DNA from: Longirhabdus pacifica
GTDB taxonomy: Bacteria; Bacillota; Bacilli; Paenibacillales; DSM-105158
Reading direction: 5' to 3'
Length of the DNA: 64,000 nucleotides
NCBI RefSeq assembly: GCF_004115085.1
Contig: NZ_QXJP01000011.1
Location: 54,633-118,632 of the forward strand
The notes under the pieces are model-generated. The model saw nothing but the letters and a program-made list of their open reading frames with translations. It did no database searches and had not been told where the DNA came from. Positions 27,846 through 39,143 of this stretch are shown here, piece after piece (position 1 is the first letter of the stretch; every line of letters starts with the position of its first letter). Made by a program: the position numbers and the translations under genes.

Positions 27846-28558
27846 TTTGTTCCTCCAGTATTAGGGTTATACATCATATAACCTAATCCTCTCCGTGTCA
27901 TGATATAAGTTGGATGACTTGGATCATCTTCAATTTTTTCTCTTATTCTTCTAATGGTCACATCGACCGTTCTGACGTCTCCCATGTAGTCATATCCCCA
28001 TACGGTTTGCAGCAGGTGTTCTCTCGTCATCACTCTACCTGCATTTTTAATCATATACTGCAACAGTTCAAACTCCCGATGGGTTAGGTCAAGTTGCATG
28101 TCATTTTTATATGCGATATACATTTCATTATCAATCACAATATCTTTGTAAGATAATAGGCTCTTTTGGTTTGCTTGTTCTTGATCTTCTTCCGATTTTC
28201 GTTGTCTTCTTAGATGTGCTTTCACTCTAGCTAATATTTCTCTCGTGCTAAATGGTTTGGTAACATAGTCATCTGCTCCGATTTCTAAACCTACCACTTT
28301 ATCTACTTCAGAGTCTTTCGCTGATAACATAATAATCGGTGTATTTAAACGCATCCTAATTTCGCGGCACACGTCGATGCCATTTTTTACAGGCAACATC
28401 AGGTCCAATAAAATAAGGTCTGGTAATTGTTCATATGCAAGTTTAACCGCTTCTCCACCATCAAAGGCGCAAGCTACTTCGTACCCTTCTTTTTCAAGGT
28501 TGTATTTCAATATATCAGCAATAGGCTGTTCATCATCGACAACTAATATTTTAGACAC
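27842..28558 (-). CDS. walR: WalR response regulator
   Basis: 238 aa OmpR-family regulator. Receiver domain with phospho-acceptor in [14 protein letters not shown] and Lys in [12 protein letters not shown]-terminal winged helix ending [15 protein letters not shown] and RRGLGYM. The GTG at 28558 is selected: AGAGGAG lies 8 nt upstream and the product then starts SKILVVDDE as in relatives; an upstream GTG at 28567 is inside that ribosome binding site. First gene of walRKHIJ. Confidence 0.96.
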   Translation of the reverse strand: MSKILVVDDEQPIADILKYNLEKEGYEVACAFDGGEAVKLAYEQLPDLILLDLMLPVKNGIDVCREIRMRLNTPIIMLSAKDSEVDKVVGLEIGADDYVTKPFSTREILARVKAHLRRQRKSEEDQEQANQKSLLSYKDIVIDNEMYIAYKNDMQLDLTHREFELLQYMIKNAGRVMTREHLLQTVWGYDYMGDVRTVDVTIRRIREKIEDDPSHPTYIMTRRGLGYMMYNPNTGGTK

Positions 28559-28633
28559 AACAAACACTCCTCTTCACTCTCAGTGTACCACTCTATTCTA
28601 TCATATTCATAAAAGTCTCTCTTGCATAGAAAC

Positions 28634-28665
28634 AGCCTTTCTTCGGTATTACCCGAAAAAAGGCT
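28634..28665 (-). terminator. Terminator upstream of walR, downstream of the secreted repeat protein gene
   Basis: Stem AGCCTTTCTTCGG / CCGAAAAAAGGCT with a short loop. It ends transcription from the minus-strand gene at 28747 before the walR promoter. Confidence 0.65.
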
Positions 28666-28746
28666 GAGATGACTTTACTAATGAAAATTATTATTTGATT
28701 TTATATTCGTTGTCGGTTATATGTTGTCGGTGCATGAAGAAGTTAT

Positions 28747-29541
28747 TTAGTTGTTTTCTACTTTTACTTTTAGTTGTTCTAGTTGTTCTTTAAGTGCTTG
28801 TTGTTCCTCAGATAGATCCGTATTGAATAGTGACTCAATTAATGCAGCACGTTCAGCTTTTGCTTGTTCTTTATCTTCTTCACCATCATATTGGTCTTTA
28901 AGTGCTTCTAATGCAGTAACAATTTCCTCTTGCGCAGTAGTAAGCTCCGTTTCTAGAAATTGCTTGATTAGCTGTTTATGCTGACCGTCTTTTCCAGGTT
29001 TGTGTTCGGATTTTAATGCTTGTAACTGTGCTACTAATGCTTGTTGTTCTTCTGATAATTCAGTTTCTAAAAAGCTGTCCAGAAGTTCTTTGCTTTCACT
29101 CTTCCATTCTTTTATTGCTTCTTTAAGCTCTTCTAATTCAGCTTTCATACTACTCAGGGTTTCTTCATCTAATCCATCTGCTATTGCTTGTTTCAAAGCT
29201 TCTCGCTTCTCTTTCACAATGGATCGTTGCGTCTCTAATTGTGTATACATATCATCTATGTTATCTTTTATGCCTTGTTGATCTGCCGTTAATTCTGTTG
29301 ACAGCAATTCATCTATGATGTTTTTTGCTTCGCCATTATGCTTATTATGCTTGCCATGGTTTTTGGCACGGTCTTTACCACGATCCTTACCCTTATCTTT
29401 ACCATGATCTTTGTTGGATACCTCTTGATTCACCTGCTGATCACTGTCTAATGTGGAAGCGTCTGCAAATGCCGCAGGGCTGCTAACCACCCCACCAATA
29501 ATCGCTGCTGCTGTTAACATACTCATCACTTTCTTTTTCAT
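28747..29541 (-). CDS. Secreted, highly charged protein with four helical repeats
   Basis: 264 aa. A Sec signal peptide (KKKVMSMLTAAAIIGG...AAFA) is followed by a Lys/Asp/His-rich linker (DKGKDRGKDRAKNHGKHNK) and coiled-coil helices. Four imperfect copies of a unit with core pattern L-x-T-E/D-L-(S/T)-x2-Q-x3-(K/A) occur: LLSTELTADQQ, FLETELSEEQQ, FLETELTTAQE, LFNTDLSEEQQ. I do not recognise a named family. The ATG at 29541 follows TAGGAGATGATAAA; the upstream ATG at 29559 overlaps this site. Located between the walR operon and a cell-wall peptidase, hence perhaps a cell-envelope protein (inference). Confidence 0.7.
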   Translation of the reverse strand: MKKKVMSMLTAAAIIGGVVSSPAAFADASTLDSDQQVNQEVSNKDHGKDKGKDRGKDRAKNHGKHNKHNGEAKNIIDELLSTELTADQQGIKDNIDDMYTQLETQRSIVKEKREALKQAIADGLDEETLSSMKAELEELKEAIKEWKSESKELLDSFLETELSEEQQALVAQLQALKSEHKPGKDGQHKQLIKQFLETELTTAQEEIVTALEALKDQYDGEEDKEQAKAERAALIESLFNTDLSEEQQALKEQLEQLKVKVENN

Positions 29542-29665
29542 TTTATCATCTCCTATCATTTTGTTTTGTTGTTGTTACAATGCTTATTATGAACAATAAA
29601 TTCGGACAATTCGTAGATAAGTGATGTGAAAATGATGTGAAATACAGATTTTTATTTTTATAAAA

Positions 29666-29691
29666 AAAGAACAGCCCGTAGACTGTTCTTT
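29666..29691 (-). terminator. Terminator after the M23 peptidase gene
   Basis: Stem AAAGAACAG / CTGTTCTTT with loop CCCGTAGA and a T-run on the minus strand. Confidence 0.8.
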
Positions 29692-29732
29692 TGATCATGT
29701 GTATTTCATGCTATTTATCTTCTTCTGGATCA

Positions 29733-31259
29733 TTAATTTAAATAACTAGAAGGATTTTGATTTGTGCCATTGACTTTCACTTCAAAATGCAAGTGAACAC
29801 CTGTAGAATTTCCTGTAGTCCCCATAATGCCAAGTACGGTTCCTTTTTCTACATTAGTTCCTGCGGATACATTTAATTGACTTAAGTGAGCGTATAACGT
29901 TTGATAACCGTTGTTATGATTAATTACCACATAATTGCCGTATCCAGCGTGGTATTCTGACGTCACAACCGTTCCACTATCTGCTGCATAAATATTTTTA
30001 TCTGACGATGTCATATCTAACCCTTTATGCATGGATCCCCAGCGATGTCCATAATAACTTGTGATGTTTGGGGAAGATACTGGCCATGAGAACATTCCTG
30101 ATCCTATTCCTGGGATCACCTTGGTTCCCTTTCTTACTATTTTTGCAACGGGTTCAAGCACTTGCTCTTCATTTACAACCGTTTCTGAAGACAGCTGGTT
30201 ATTGACATAGGTTAACTCAAAAGTCATCACTTTCATCCCTTCTTGCCCTTGCTGGATGATTTCGGTCTGGCCTTTAAGCAGCTCTTCATCTTCTTCGTAA
30301 ATGGTATCGTAATGAACCGATGCAATTTCATTTTCTGTTTTTACTGTTTTGACAGATATTTTAGGTTTTCTAATTGTGAGATCTAGTTGATCACCAATTT
30401 GTAACTTATCATCCTGTATCCATTCATTATTATCATAAATGACAGAACGAGGTATATCATGGTCCGTAGCAATACAAGAGATACAATCACCTTGCTGCAC
30501 TTCGTATACAACAGGCGTTACATCGCCAGTTTGGATAGATTCAAATAGCTCTTCAGGATCAGCATAGGATGAATCTGACCATTCCTCTAAAGGAACCGAA
30601 ACTTGTTCCACATCCACATCTTCTATGATTTCTACACTATCTAAAGAAATAAATTTTTGTCCTACTAATTCTTCACTGTTTGTATCTTCTATACTTAACA
30701 AAACGGATTCTATATTTTCAACAGATGCTTGCTTTTCCACATCGGAAGTATATTCTTGTTCCAGTCGCTCTAATATTTGCTCTGCTTCTTGCTGGTTCTT
30801 CAACATAGCGATGGCTTCTCCATCAACAACCAATTCATACCCCTCAATGTTGTATGAAAGTAAAGCATCTAATTCACTGAGAACCATATCATCTTCTGCT
30901 TCTAATTTAAAACCTTCCTGCATTTCAAACTCAATTTCTTCATCGTTAAACGCTATCGTGTAATCTTCATACTGCTTTTCTATGTCTTGTTTTCTACCTT
31001 CTACATATGCTTCGACTTTCTCTGGGTCACTAAGTGCACCTACATACTCTCCATTAAAATATGTATGGTAAACGGATTGTACATTCGCACTGACGTAGCT
31101 ATACCCACCATACGCGACAGCAAATAATACACACATTGTCAAAACTACTAGCGATAAACGAACTCGATATACTTTGATCCATTCCATAACTTTTCGGCTA
31201 TTATTGTCTTTATCTTGATTGAATGATTCCAAGTTTTCTTTTCTCTTAAAAAAATTCAT
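29733..31259 (-). CDS. Membrane-anchored M23 peptidase with LysM and G5 domains
   Basis: 508 aa. A membrane helix near 33-55 anchors an extracytoplasmic protein. A LysM-like segment (VQQGDCISCIATDHDIPRSV, about 255-300), a G5-type domain (about 300-380), then an M23 zinc peptidase: HKGLDMTSSD (His/Asp ligands), GYGNYVVINHNNGYQTLYAHLS and VHLHFEV (HxH). It probably cleaves peptidoglycan cross-links during growth or sporulation. All catalytic residues are present. Close to walRK, which controls such enzymes in relatives. Confidence 0.88.
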   Translation of the reverse strand: MNFFKRKENLESFNQDKDNNSRKVMEWIKVYRVRLSLVVLTMCVLFAVAYGGYSYVSANVQSVYHTYFNGEYVGALSDPEKVEAYVEGRKQDIEKQYEDYTIAFNDEEIEFEMQEGFKLEAEDDMVLSELDALLSYNIEGYELVVDGEAIAMLKNQQEAEQILERLEQEYTSDVEKQASVENIESVLLSIEDTNSEELVGQKFISLDSVEIIEDVDVEQVSVPLEEWSDSSYADPEELFESIQTGDVTPVVYEVQQGDCISCIATDHDIPRSVIYDNNEWIQDDKLQIGDQLDLTIRKPKISVKTVKTENEIASVHYDTIYEEDEELLKGQTEIIQQGQEGMKVMTFELTYVNNQLSSETVVNEEQVLEPVAKIVRKGTKVIPGIGSGMFSWPVSSPNITSYYGHRWGSMHKGLDMTSSDKNIYAADSGTVVTSEYHAGYGNYVVINHNNGYQTLYAHLSQLNVSAGTNVEKGTVLGIMGTTGNSTGVHLHFEVKVNGTNQNPSSYLN

Positions 31260-31402
31260 ATGATACCCCTCAATTATAGAATTTTCCTCTAATAGGGTAA
31301 CATACTATCCAATTAAGTTCAAATTTTGTTTTGGACGAACACCATCATAAGGTAGGAAAAAGCCACAAAAACTGCTGTTTAGTTTACGAAAGCGTTACGA
31401 TT

Positions 31403-32014
31403 CTAATATATGTTTAACATTTCCGATATAGTACTCACTTCTTCTTCTGATAAGTATTGAGAAATGGTGTTTATAATTTCTATACTTTCTTCTTCGGTGA
31501 TTCCACCTTCCATCATTTCTGAAAATTGAAGTAATTGTTCTTGCGGCAACTTGGAAATTAATAATGTAAAGATTTGCGTCTTTTCCTCATCACTTAGCGA
31601 ATCTTTTGTACTTTCTAATTGTTCGGCAGAAAACAATAGAGTATCCTCTTCCCCTTCTAGCTCAGACTGTGGCGGCTGATTTTGAAAAACTGGAACTGCT
31701 GCTTCATTTAATATTTCTTCATCTATGCTATTATATTCTGCATCATCATTTTGTTTTGCTTCTTCTTGATTGCTATCTCCTACTTCCAACAGGTCTAAGT
31801 TCTTACTTATTCCTGTTGCATTTCCTCCTACTATGTTCATATATTGAGACATTAAGTGAGAAAAGCTCACCGTCATTTCATTTGTCATAAATTGTTGAAT
31901 AGACCGTTCCACTACCGTATTAATCATTAACCATGTCGTAGATAATGATATACTTACGGCTAAGCAGATTGAAAATGTAAACTGTAGTATGTACCAAAAC
32001 CAAACTTTTTTCAA
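31403..32014 (-). CDS. Small membrane protein of unknown function
   Basis: 203 aa. One N-terminal membrane helix (FWYILQFTFSICLAVSISLS), then an acidic, Gln/Glu-rich region and a C-terminal domain with two similar helices (EEKTQIFTLLISKLPQEQL and ESIEIINTISQYLSEEEVS). Not recognised. The start is a TTG at 32014, since AGAGGAGG lies 7-8 nt before it; the in-frame ATG at 32083 falls within repeat copy 3 and has no ribosome binding site. Upstream of the M23 peptidase on the same strand. Confidence 0.6.
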   Translation of the reverse strand: MKKVWFWYILQFTFSICLAVSISLSTTWLMINTVVERSIQQFMTNEMTVSFSHLMSQYMNIVGGNATGISKNLDLLEVGDSNQEEAKQNDDAEYNSIDEEILNEAAVPVFQNQPPQSELEGEEDTLLFSAEQLESTKDSLSDEEKTQIFTLLISKLPQEQLLQFSEMMEGGITEEESIEIINTISQYLSEEEVSTISEMLNIY

Positions 32015-32031
32015 ATGAATACCTCCTCTAT

Positions 32032-32168
32032 GTAAGTTGAATGAATTTTGTAATTTTTTCAACCAACTTATACCACCATGCATAAGATGATGAGATCTCT
32101 ACACTACCATTTGCGCGTGGCTACCGAGGCGTAAACTTGTGTATTCCATCACTTCTTCATCTTATATA
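32032..32168 (-). repeat. Structured intergenic repeat, copy 3 (reverse orientation)
   Basis: Reads on the minus strand: arm AAGATGAAGAAGTGAT, core TTTACGCCTCGGTAGCCA ending GCGCAAA, arm ATCATCTTATG, then hairpin TAAGTTGG...CAACTTA. It lies immediately upstream of the ribosome binding site of the 31403-32014 gene, so it would be transcribed as part of that leader. Confidence 0.8.
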
Positions 32169-32347
32169 GTTAAATGATGATCTTTAACTAGTATGGACGA
32201 GGTTGATGTTAATATATTCCTGTAAACATAAAATAAATCCTAACGATTTGTTCGTTAGGATTTACATAGCTACAATGTATTACATTTTAAAGTGTATAGA
32301 GTTTGATCTTCTTTATCTTTTTTACGATAAATAATCTTCCTCGTCAT

Positions 32348-33655
<1,308 letters not shown>

Positions 33656-33748
33656 TTAACTGCACCTTATAATTTGCCTACGTCTCTCCAAGCTATCGTT
33701 GGCTCAGACCTCCTTAGTTTATCAAGGGACATTTAAAAAGTCAAACAA

Positions 33749-33790
33749 AAAACGAACAATTATATTGGTCAACATATAATTGTTCGTTTT
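33749..33790 (-). terminator. Terminator after dnaB
   Basis: A long perfect stem, AAAACGAACAATTATAT (33749-33765) and its complement at 33774-33790, with T-runs on both strands. Lies directly after the dnaB stop codon at 33791. Confidence 0.85.
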
Positions 33791-35149
33791 TTATGACGAT
33801 ATTGGTGTTTGTTCCTCATGTGCTCGATCATAATTGACAAATTTATTATAATTCTTTAAAAATACCAATTCAACCGTACCCACTGGACCATTACGCTGCT
33901 TGGCCAATATAATTTCGATAATATTTTTTTTCTCTGATTCTTGATTGTAATAATCATCACGATACAAAAAGGATACAATGTCCGCATCCTGCTCAATCGA
34001 ACCTGATTCCCTTAGATCCGACATCATCGGCCTTTTGTCTTGCCTTTGCTCTACGCTACGACTTAACTGTGACAGTGCAATCACAGGTACTTCTAGCTCT
34101 CTGGCAATTTGTTTCAACGTTCTCGATATTTCTGAAACTTCTTGTTGCCGGTTATCACTTTTTCCTCGACCGTGTATTAACTGTAAATAGTCAATGACAA
34201 TCATATCTAAACCTTTTTCTTTCTTCAAACGTCGACATTTAGAGCGAATTTCTGCAACGGTAATTCCAGGTGAATCATCGATGTAAATTTCCGCTTCGGC
34301 CAGTGTTCCAATCGCCATGGTCATCTTTTCCCAGTCTTCTGCTTCCAGTTGTCCTGTTCGTAGTCTATTGGCGTCAACATTGGCTTCCGCACATAACATA
34401 CGCTGCACTAGCTGTGAGGCTGACATCTCTAAACTGAAGATCGCCACCCCTTTTTTTGCACGTGCTCCGACATTTTGTGCAATATTAAGTGCAAAAGCCG
34501 TTTTTCCTACCGATGGTCTTGCCGCAACAATAATGAGATCACTAGGCTGGAAACCAGAGGTCATCCGATCGAGATCCGTAAATCCAGAAGGAATGCCTGT
34601 TGTTGTCCCTTTATATTGATATAAGAACTCCACTCTTTCAAAAACATCCATCAGCACGTCTTTAATTTGCACGAAACCAGATGAAGTTCTACGACTGGAT
34701 ATTTCCATAATGCGTTGTTCCGCCTCATTAAGAAGCTGACTCACATCTTCGGCATTTGCATACCCTTCTGATACGATTTGTGTAGCGGTACGTATTAATT
34801 TTCTAGTCAACGATTTTTCTTCGACAATTGCTGCATAATGTTCAATATTAGCAGCCGTCGGCACTGTAGAAGCAAGTTGAGTTAAGTACGTCACACCACC
34901 GATTTCTTCCATTAAATTTTTGGCTTGTAATCGGGTTGTTATCGTTACAAGGTCAACGGGCTGTTGCTCTTCTCCTAACTCAATCATCGCTTCATATATA
35001 TATTGATGAGAAGTCTGGTAAAAGTCTTCTACTCTTAATTTTTCCATTGCCGTTACTAGTGCATTACTCTCTAAAAATATAGCCCCCAGTACTGCCTGTT
35101 CTGCTTCTATATTTTGTGGAGGAATACGGTCAAATAACATTTCACTCAT
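33791..35149 (-). CDS. dnaB: Replicative DNA helicase (DnaB; DnaC in B. subtilis naming)
   Basis: 452 aa. N-terminal primase-interacting domain beginning PPQNIEAEQAVLGAIF; RecA-like C-terminal domain with Walker A ARPSVGKTAFALNIAQ (about 207-222), FSLEMS, and Walker B MIVIDYLQLI. Hexameric 5'-3' helicase of the replication fork. The ATG at 35149 has AGAGG 9 nt upstream; ATGs at 35155 and 35140 are alternatives. Follows rplI by about 30 bp. Confidence 0.95.
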   Translation of the reverse strand: MSEMLFDRIPPQNIEAEQAVLGAIFLESNALVTAMEKLRVEDFYQTSHQYIYEAMIELGEEQQPVDLVTITTRLQAKNLMEEIGGVTYLTQLASTVPTAANIEHYAAIVEEKSLTRKLIRTATQIVSEGYANAEDVSQLLNEAEQRIMEISSRRTSSGFVQIKDVLMDVFERVEFLYQYKGTTTGIPSGFTDLDRMTSGFQPSDLIIVAARPSVGKTAFALNIAQNVGARAKKGVAIFSLEMSASQLVQRMLCAEANVDANRLRTGQLEAEDWEKMTMAIGTLAEAEIYIDDSPGITVAEIRSKCRRLKKEKGLDMIVIDYLQLIHGRGKSDNRQQEVSEISRTLKQIARELEVPVIALSQLSRSVEQRQDKRPMMSDLRESGSIEQDADIVSFLYRDDYYNQESEKKNIIEIILAKQRNGPVGTVELVFLKNYNKFVNYDRAHEEQTPISS

Positions 35150-35185
35150 TTGCATGTACCTCTTTTTTTAACCCATGCAATGCGG

Positions 35186-35632
35186 TCATTTTTCTTCCAC
35201 CACTTGCACTTTTAGTTGTGCACTAACTCCTGGGTAACATTTTATTTTTACATTACTTACTCCTAATGTACGGATAGGTGTTGGTAATTCTATTTTTCTC
35301 TTCTCAATGGTTACCTTTTGTTTTGCAAGTTCTTGCGCAATTTGTTTATTTGTAATAGATCCAAATAATCTTCCGCCTTCACCCGCTTTGGAATGAATGA
35401 CTAACGTTAGTTCCTCCAATTGCTTTGCAAACTGCTTTGCTTCTTCAAGTTCTTGTTCTTTTCTTTTATCATTTGCTTGTTTTTGCTGATCTAGTTGTTT
35501 TACATTCCCGTCTGTTGCTACTTTAGCTAGTCCTTGCGGAAATAAGAAATTACGAGCGTATCCTTCAGAGACGTTTTTGACTTCCCCTTTTTTGCCCTGC
35601 CCTTTTACATCTTTCATTAAAATAACTTTCAT
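35186..35632 (-). CDS. rplI: Ribosomal protein bL9
   Basis: 148 aa, standard length. N-terminal rRNA-binding domain ([28 protein letters not shown]), long connecting helix ([20 protein letters not shown]) and C-terminal domain with [13 protein letters not shown]. Start overlaps the gdpP stop by 4 bp, so translation is coupled. Confidence 0.97.
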   Translation of the reverse strand: MKVILMKDVKGQGKKGEVKNVSEGYARNFLFPQGLAKVATDGNVKQLDQQKQANDKRKEQELEEAKQFAKQLEELTLVIHSKAGEGGRLFGSITNKQIAQELAKQKVTIEKRKIELPTPIRTLGVSNVKIKCYPGVSAQLKVQVVEEK

Positions 35633-37593
35633 GTCAGTAACCCCTCTTCTCTTAGTTTTGTTTCTATTACCGATTTCAACTGTTCCATGATCTCCTCTAC
35701 GGTGCCTTCCATTTGGGTGGCGGCATTCGTTAGATGGCCACCACCACCTAATTGCTCCATAATAACTTGGACGTTAATTTCACCCAAAGACCTTGCACTT
35801 ACTCCAACCAAACCGTCTCCCCGTTCATAAATGACAAACGATGCCATAATGTTGTTCATGTTAAGCAATGTATCTGCTACTTTTGCTGCAGTAAGTTGGG
35901 CGTGCTCCTGCCCTGGCGTCGTCGTCGCTATGGCAACGTGTTCGAGCAATATTTCTGCATTTTTAATCACTTCTGCTTTTTGTACGTACTCTTGTAAATC
36001 TTCTTTTAGCATACGGTGTACAACCGTGGAATCTGCACCTTGCCTTCTTAAAAAGGCGGCTGCCTCAAATGTTCTAAACCCTGTTCTTAATGCAAAACTT
36101 TTCGTATCTACAATAATACCACCTAGCATGGCATTCGCTTCCAAGTCACTTAATCTCAACTTCTCATCGAAATATTGCAGGAGTTCCGTCACCAATTCAC
36201 AAGCAGAAGATGCGTAAGGCTCGGTATAAATAAGGACAGCGTCATTCATAAACTCCGCACCACGGCGATGATGATCAATGACTACAATATGTTCTGCCTC
36301 TTCCACTAATTTTGGTTCTGCAACCATAGATAATTTATGTGTATCTACTACAACCGCTAACGTACCCTGTGTCATGATTTGCATGGCTTCATCTGGTGTA
36401 ATGATCCACTTAAATATATCTTCTTCTTTCTTAAGTTCATCCATTAATCGCGCTATGGACTCATTGACATGCTCTATCACGATGTAACCTTCTTTGTTGC
36501 ACAGTTTAACGGCTCTTAAAATACCAATGGCAGCTCCTACGGAATCCATGTCTGGAAAACGATGTCCCATAATAATTACATTTTCACTTTCATGGATGAG
36601 GTTTCTTAATGCATGAGATATAACACGCGCTCTTACTCTCGTTCGTTTCTCTATCGCATTAGATTTGCCGCCGAAGAAAGATAGTTGTTGATCTATTTTA
36701 ACTGCCACTTGGTCCCCGCCTCGACCCAGTGCAATATCTAAACTTGCTTGTGCTACTTTGCCTAGTTCTGTTAAATTATCATCTCCAGCCGCAATACCAA
36801 TACTTAATGTGACCGGTAGTTTGTAATCTTGTGTTAATTCCCTCGCATCATCCAACACAGAAAAGCGATCTTCTTGAAGGTTTACTAACGCTTCATGTAC
36901 TAAGATGATTAAATATTTATCAGCGGCAATACGACGAATATACATTTTATGTTCATTAGCCCAATGCGTAATCAGTCCCGCTAACTTTGCACTAATAATA
37001 CTGCGCTCTTCATCATTCATGCCTTGGGATACTTCATCTATATTGTCTAATTGAATGATACCAATAGCTAATTTTTCATTTTCGTAACGCTTTAATAGCT
37101 GCGTATAATCATCTCTATCTATTATATACATACATCGTTCTTCGAGCTTCATTTCAACTTGATAATACCGTTGATTAGAAAACTGAAGTTGTATAGGTTC
37201 TTTCCACTCTGTTGTTTGTTCTAATTCTGGAATTAAAGCATGTAAAGACTGATTCAACAAATGATCTTCGTTAAAAATTTGTTTTACAAAAGGGTTATGC
37301 CATTCCACTTCCCATTTGTCATTAAATAAAATGACACCTATTGGCATATGATCAAATACTTCATTGCCTGCTTTTTTTATTCGATGAGATAAAGTTAAAA
37401 TATAATCTTCTATCTGTTCATTGAACTTCACTTCTTTTAGATACGAATAATAAATAATGGTTGCCCCTAAAATGAGAACAACAATGCCAATCATCCAATC
37501 TATATAAATGAACAATGAACTAATGAGCAGAATAAAAACGCTAACAGCTATGTTGTAATTATCACGCCAACGGGTTTTGAAATATTTAGGCAT
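35629..37593 (-). CDS. gdpP: GdpP cyclic-di-AMP phosphodiesterase
   Basis: 654 aa. Two N-terminal membrane helices (about 14-48), a PAS domain (about 75-150), a degenerate GGDEF domain (about 170-300) and DHH/DHHA1 phosphodiesterase domains: [22 protein letters not shown] and VIDHHRRG supply metal ligands; [12 protein letters not shown] lies in DHHA1. It hydrolyses c-di-AMP to 5'-pApA, affecting potassium, osmotic and cell-wall homeostasis. In the yybS-gdpP-rplI-dnaB run typical of Bacillales. Confidence 0.95.
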   Translation of the reverse strand: MPKYFKTRWRDNYNIAVSVFILLISSLFIYIDWMIGIVVLILGATIIYYSYLKEVKFNEQIEDYILTLSHRIKKAGNEVFDHMPIGVILFNDKWEVEWHNPFVKQIFNEDHLLNQSLHALIPELEQTTEWKEPIQLQFSNQRYYQVEMKLEERCMYIIDRDDYTQLLKRYENEKLAIGIIQLDNIDEVSQGMNDEERSIISAKLAGLITHWANEHKMYIRRIAADKYLIILVHEALVNLQEDRFSVLDDARELTQDYKLPVTLSIGIAAGDDNLTELGKVAQASLDIALGRGGDQVAVKIDQQLSFFGGKSNAIEKRTRVRARVISHALRNLIHESENVIIMGHRFPDMDSVGAAIGILRAVKLCNKEGYIVIEHVNESIARLMDELKKEEDIFKWIITPDEAMQIMTQGTLAVVVDTHKLSMVAEPKLVEEAEHIVVIDHHRRGAEFMNDAVLIYTEPYASSACELVTELLQYFDEKLRLSDLEANAMLGGIIVDTKSFALRTGFRTFEAAAFLRRQGADSTVVHRMLKEDLQEYVQKAEVIKNAEILLEHVAIATTTPGQEHAQLTAAKVADTLLNMNNIMASFVIYERGDGLVGVSARSLGEINVQVIMEQLGGGGHLTNAATQMEGTVEEIMEQLKSVIETKLREEGLLT

Positions 37594-37625
37594 GTAATAC
37601 GCTCCTCATACAAATGAAATTCGTT

Positions 37626-38522
37626 TCATTTCTTTAATTGCTTTCGAATTGGAAAAGCAGTGTCTAAAAGTCCTACAAGGCTTATGATCATGATAATAAG
37701 AGGGAATATCAACATCACACATAATACCAAAAAAGGAATGACCTTAGCCCATCTTTTGTTTCTCGCAATAAACATGAAGAACGAAATAGCCTGGATAGAA
37801 AATGTAATCATCGCCAAGCTCATGATGTTAAGTAAAAAATAAGACAGTTGATTATTGTCAGTAGAAGAAAATAAATAGATCACATAAAATAAAAAGTACC
37901 AGAGTACAAACGATCTTGGCAACATCCACTCACGAACAGGCTTTAATTCGTAATATGGCATTCCTATCTTTTTTAAAATTTGTTTCGCTATCGCATGAAC
38001 CAGTGTAATCATTGTGACAGCATATAAAACAACAAACAGCGGTATAAGTTGTGCAATCATAGAAGCATACATACTAACCATTTCAGGTGAAAGCATACCC
38101 ATAAATTGCTCAGGTAAAGCCTCCATCATATTCTCATTGAAAAACTGTTCTATTTCTTGCGCAATGCTAATGCCGGATAAAAATAAAATGTATATACCGA
38201 CCATGACCTCAGCGATGAGTACAATGACACCTGACACGATAGCAGGGAAAGCTTTTTCATGTTTATGATACATCCTCCCCATGACTAACACAGGAAGTAA
38301 TACAGTTAGAGATATATACAAACTTAATATGTCTGAAAAAATAAAAGCTAACAACAACACACTCACTATATAATACGTCAAGAAGGAGCGTATATTATTA
38401 TTCAATCTTAATATTAGTAATGGAATCATAGGAATAAATAAAATCAATGTAGTGTAAGAAAAAAACATACATATGATAAATACTATACTCCATACCAAAG
38501 AGCTTTTTACTCTTGGATGCAA
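37626..38522 (-). CDS. yybS: YybS family membrane protein (DUF2232)
   Basis: 298 aa with about eight membrane helices; C-terminal half includes VHAIAKQILKKIGMPYYEL and ends KQLKK. DUF2232/YybS proteins lie upstream of gdpP in Bacillales; function unknown. A TTG at 38522 is the preferred start (AGAGGTG, 6 nt spacing); the in-frame GTG at 38531 is inside that ribosome binding site. Confidence 0.85.
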   Translation of the reverse strand: MHPRVKSSLVWSIVFIICMFFSYTTLILFIPMIPLLILRLNNNIRSFLTYYIVSVLLLAFIFSDILSLYISLTVLLPVLVMGRMYHKHEKAFPAIVSGVIVLIAEVMVGIYILFLSGISIAQEIEQFFNENMMEALPEQFMGMLSPEMVSMYASMIAQLIPLFVVLYAVTMITLVHAIAKQILKKIGMPYYELKPVREWMLPRSFVLWYFLFYVIYLFSSTDNNQLSYFLLNIMSLAMITFSIQAISFFMFIARNKRWAKVIPFLVLCVMLIFPLIIMIISLVGLLDTAFPIRKQLKK

Positions 38523-38693
38523 CGCATTCACCTCTTACTTCGACTAATTGTTTATGATATCTGGATACCTCATGATTATAACATATATGCACATTATTAT
38601 GCTGATCACATGTATGATCTATTCTTACAACAAGCCTTAGTGCTACTATCTACATGAATATGTAACTTTCGTCATGTATTGCAATGTAGATGT

Positions 38694-39078
38694 TATATAT
38701 AAGAAGGAGAAATGATGGAATACAAGTTTACGACTCAGTTGCCAGCCGTAAAGGTATGGTGTTGATATTTCTCCTTCTTATGATTAGCAGTAATAAGTTA
38801 TTGAACAAGTTCAATCAACTTATATATAAGATGAGAAATGATGGAATACAAGTTTACGACTCAGTTGCCAGCCGTATAGGTGTGGTGTTGATATTTCTCC
38901 TTCTTATGATTAGCAGTAATAAGTTATTGAACAAGTTCAATCAACTTATATATAAGATGAGAAATGATGGAATACAAGTTTACGACTCAGTTGCCAGCCG
39001 TATAGGTGTGGTGTTGATATTTCTCCTTCTTATGATTAGCAGTAATAAGTTATTGAACAAGTTCAATCAACTTATATT
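38694..39078 (+). repeat. Structured intergenic repeat, copies 4-6: three tandem 126-bp units
   Basis: Equivalent positions (ATGATGG) fall at 38712, 38838 and 38964, a period of exactly 126 bp. Units 2 and 3 are virtually identical; unit 1 differs in its left arm. Each has the core TTTACGACTCAGTTGCCAG followed by CCGTA, the 3' arm ATTTCTCCTTCTTATG and hairpin AATAAGTTATTGAACAAGTT. In unit 1 the left arm AAGAAGGAGAAAT pairs perfectly with ATTTCTCCTTCTT; in units 2-3 it reads AAGATGAGAAAT and pairs less well. Because 126 is divisible by three, the array is an open frame, but it is unlikely to be a protein. Confidence 0.9.
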
Positions 39079-39090
39079 CATATAAACAAA

Positions 39091-39134
39091 AAAATATAAG
39101 CAGCTAGGTAAAATACCAGACTGCTTATATTTTT
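39091..39134 (-). terminator. Terminator of the rpsF-ssb-rpsR operon
   Basis: Stem AAAATATAAGCAG (39091-39103) / CTGCTTATATTTTT (39121-39134), with a T-run on the minus strand. It follows the rpsR stop codon at 39144. Confidence 0.85.
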
Positions 39135-39143
39135 ATCTATCCA

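Noticed and set aside
38694..39078. CRISPR array
   Set aside because: The repeated unit is the whole 126 bp with no unique spacers, and there are no cas genes.
38690..39085. 131-codon open frame made of three 42-residue repeats
   Set aside because: It follows the 126-bp DNA repeat exactly; the same DNA elsewhere (copies 1, 3, 7-10) has no conserved frame. It is explained by a repeat length divisible by three.
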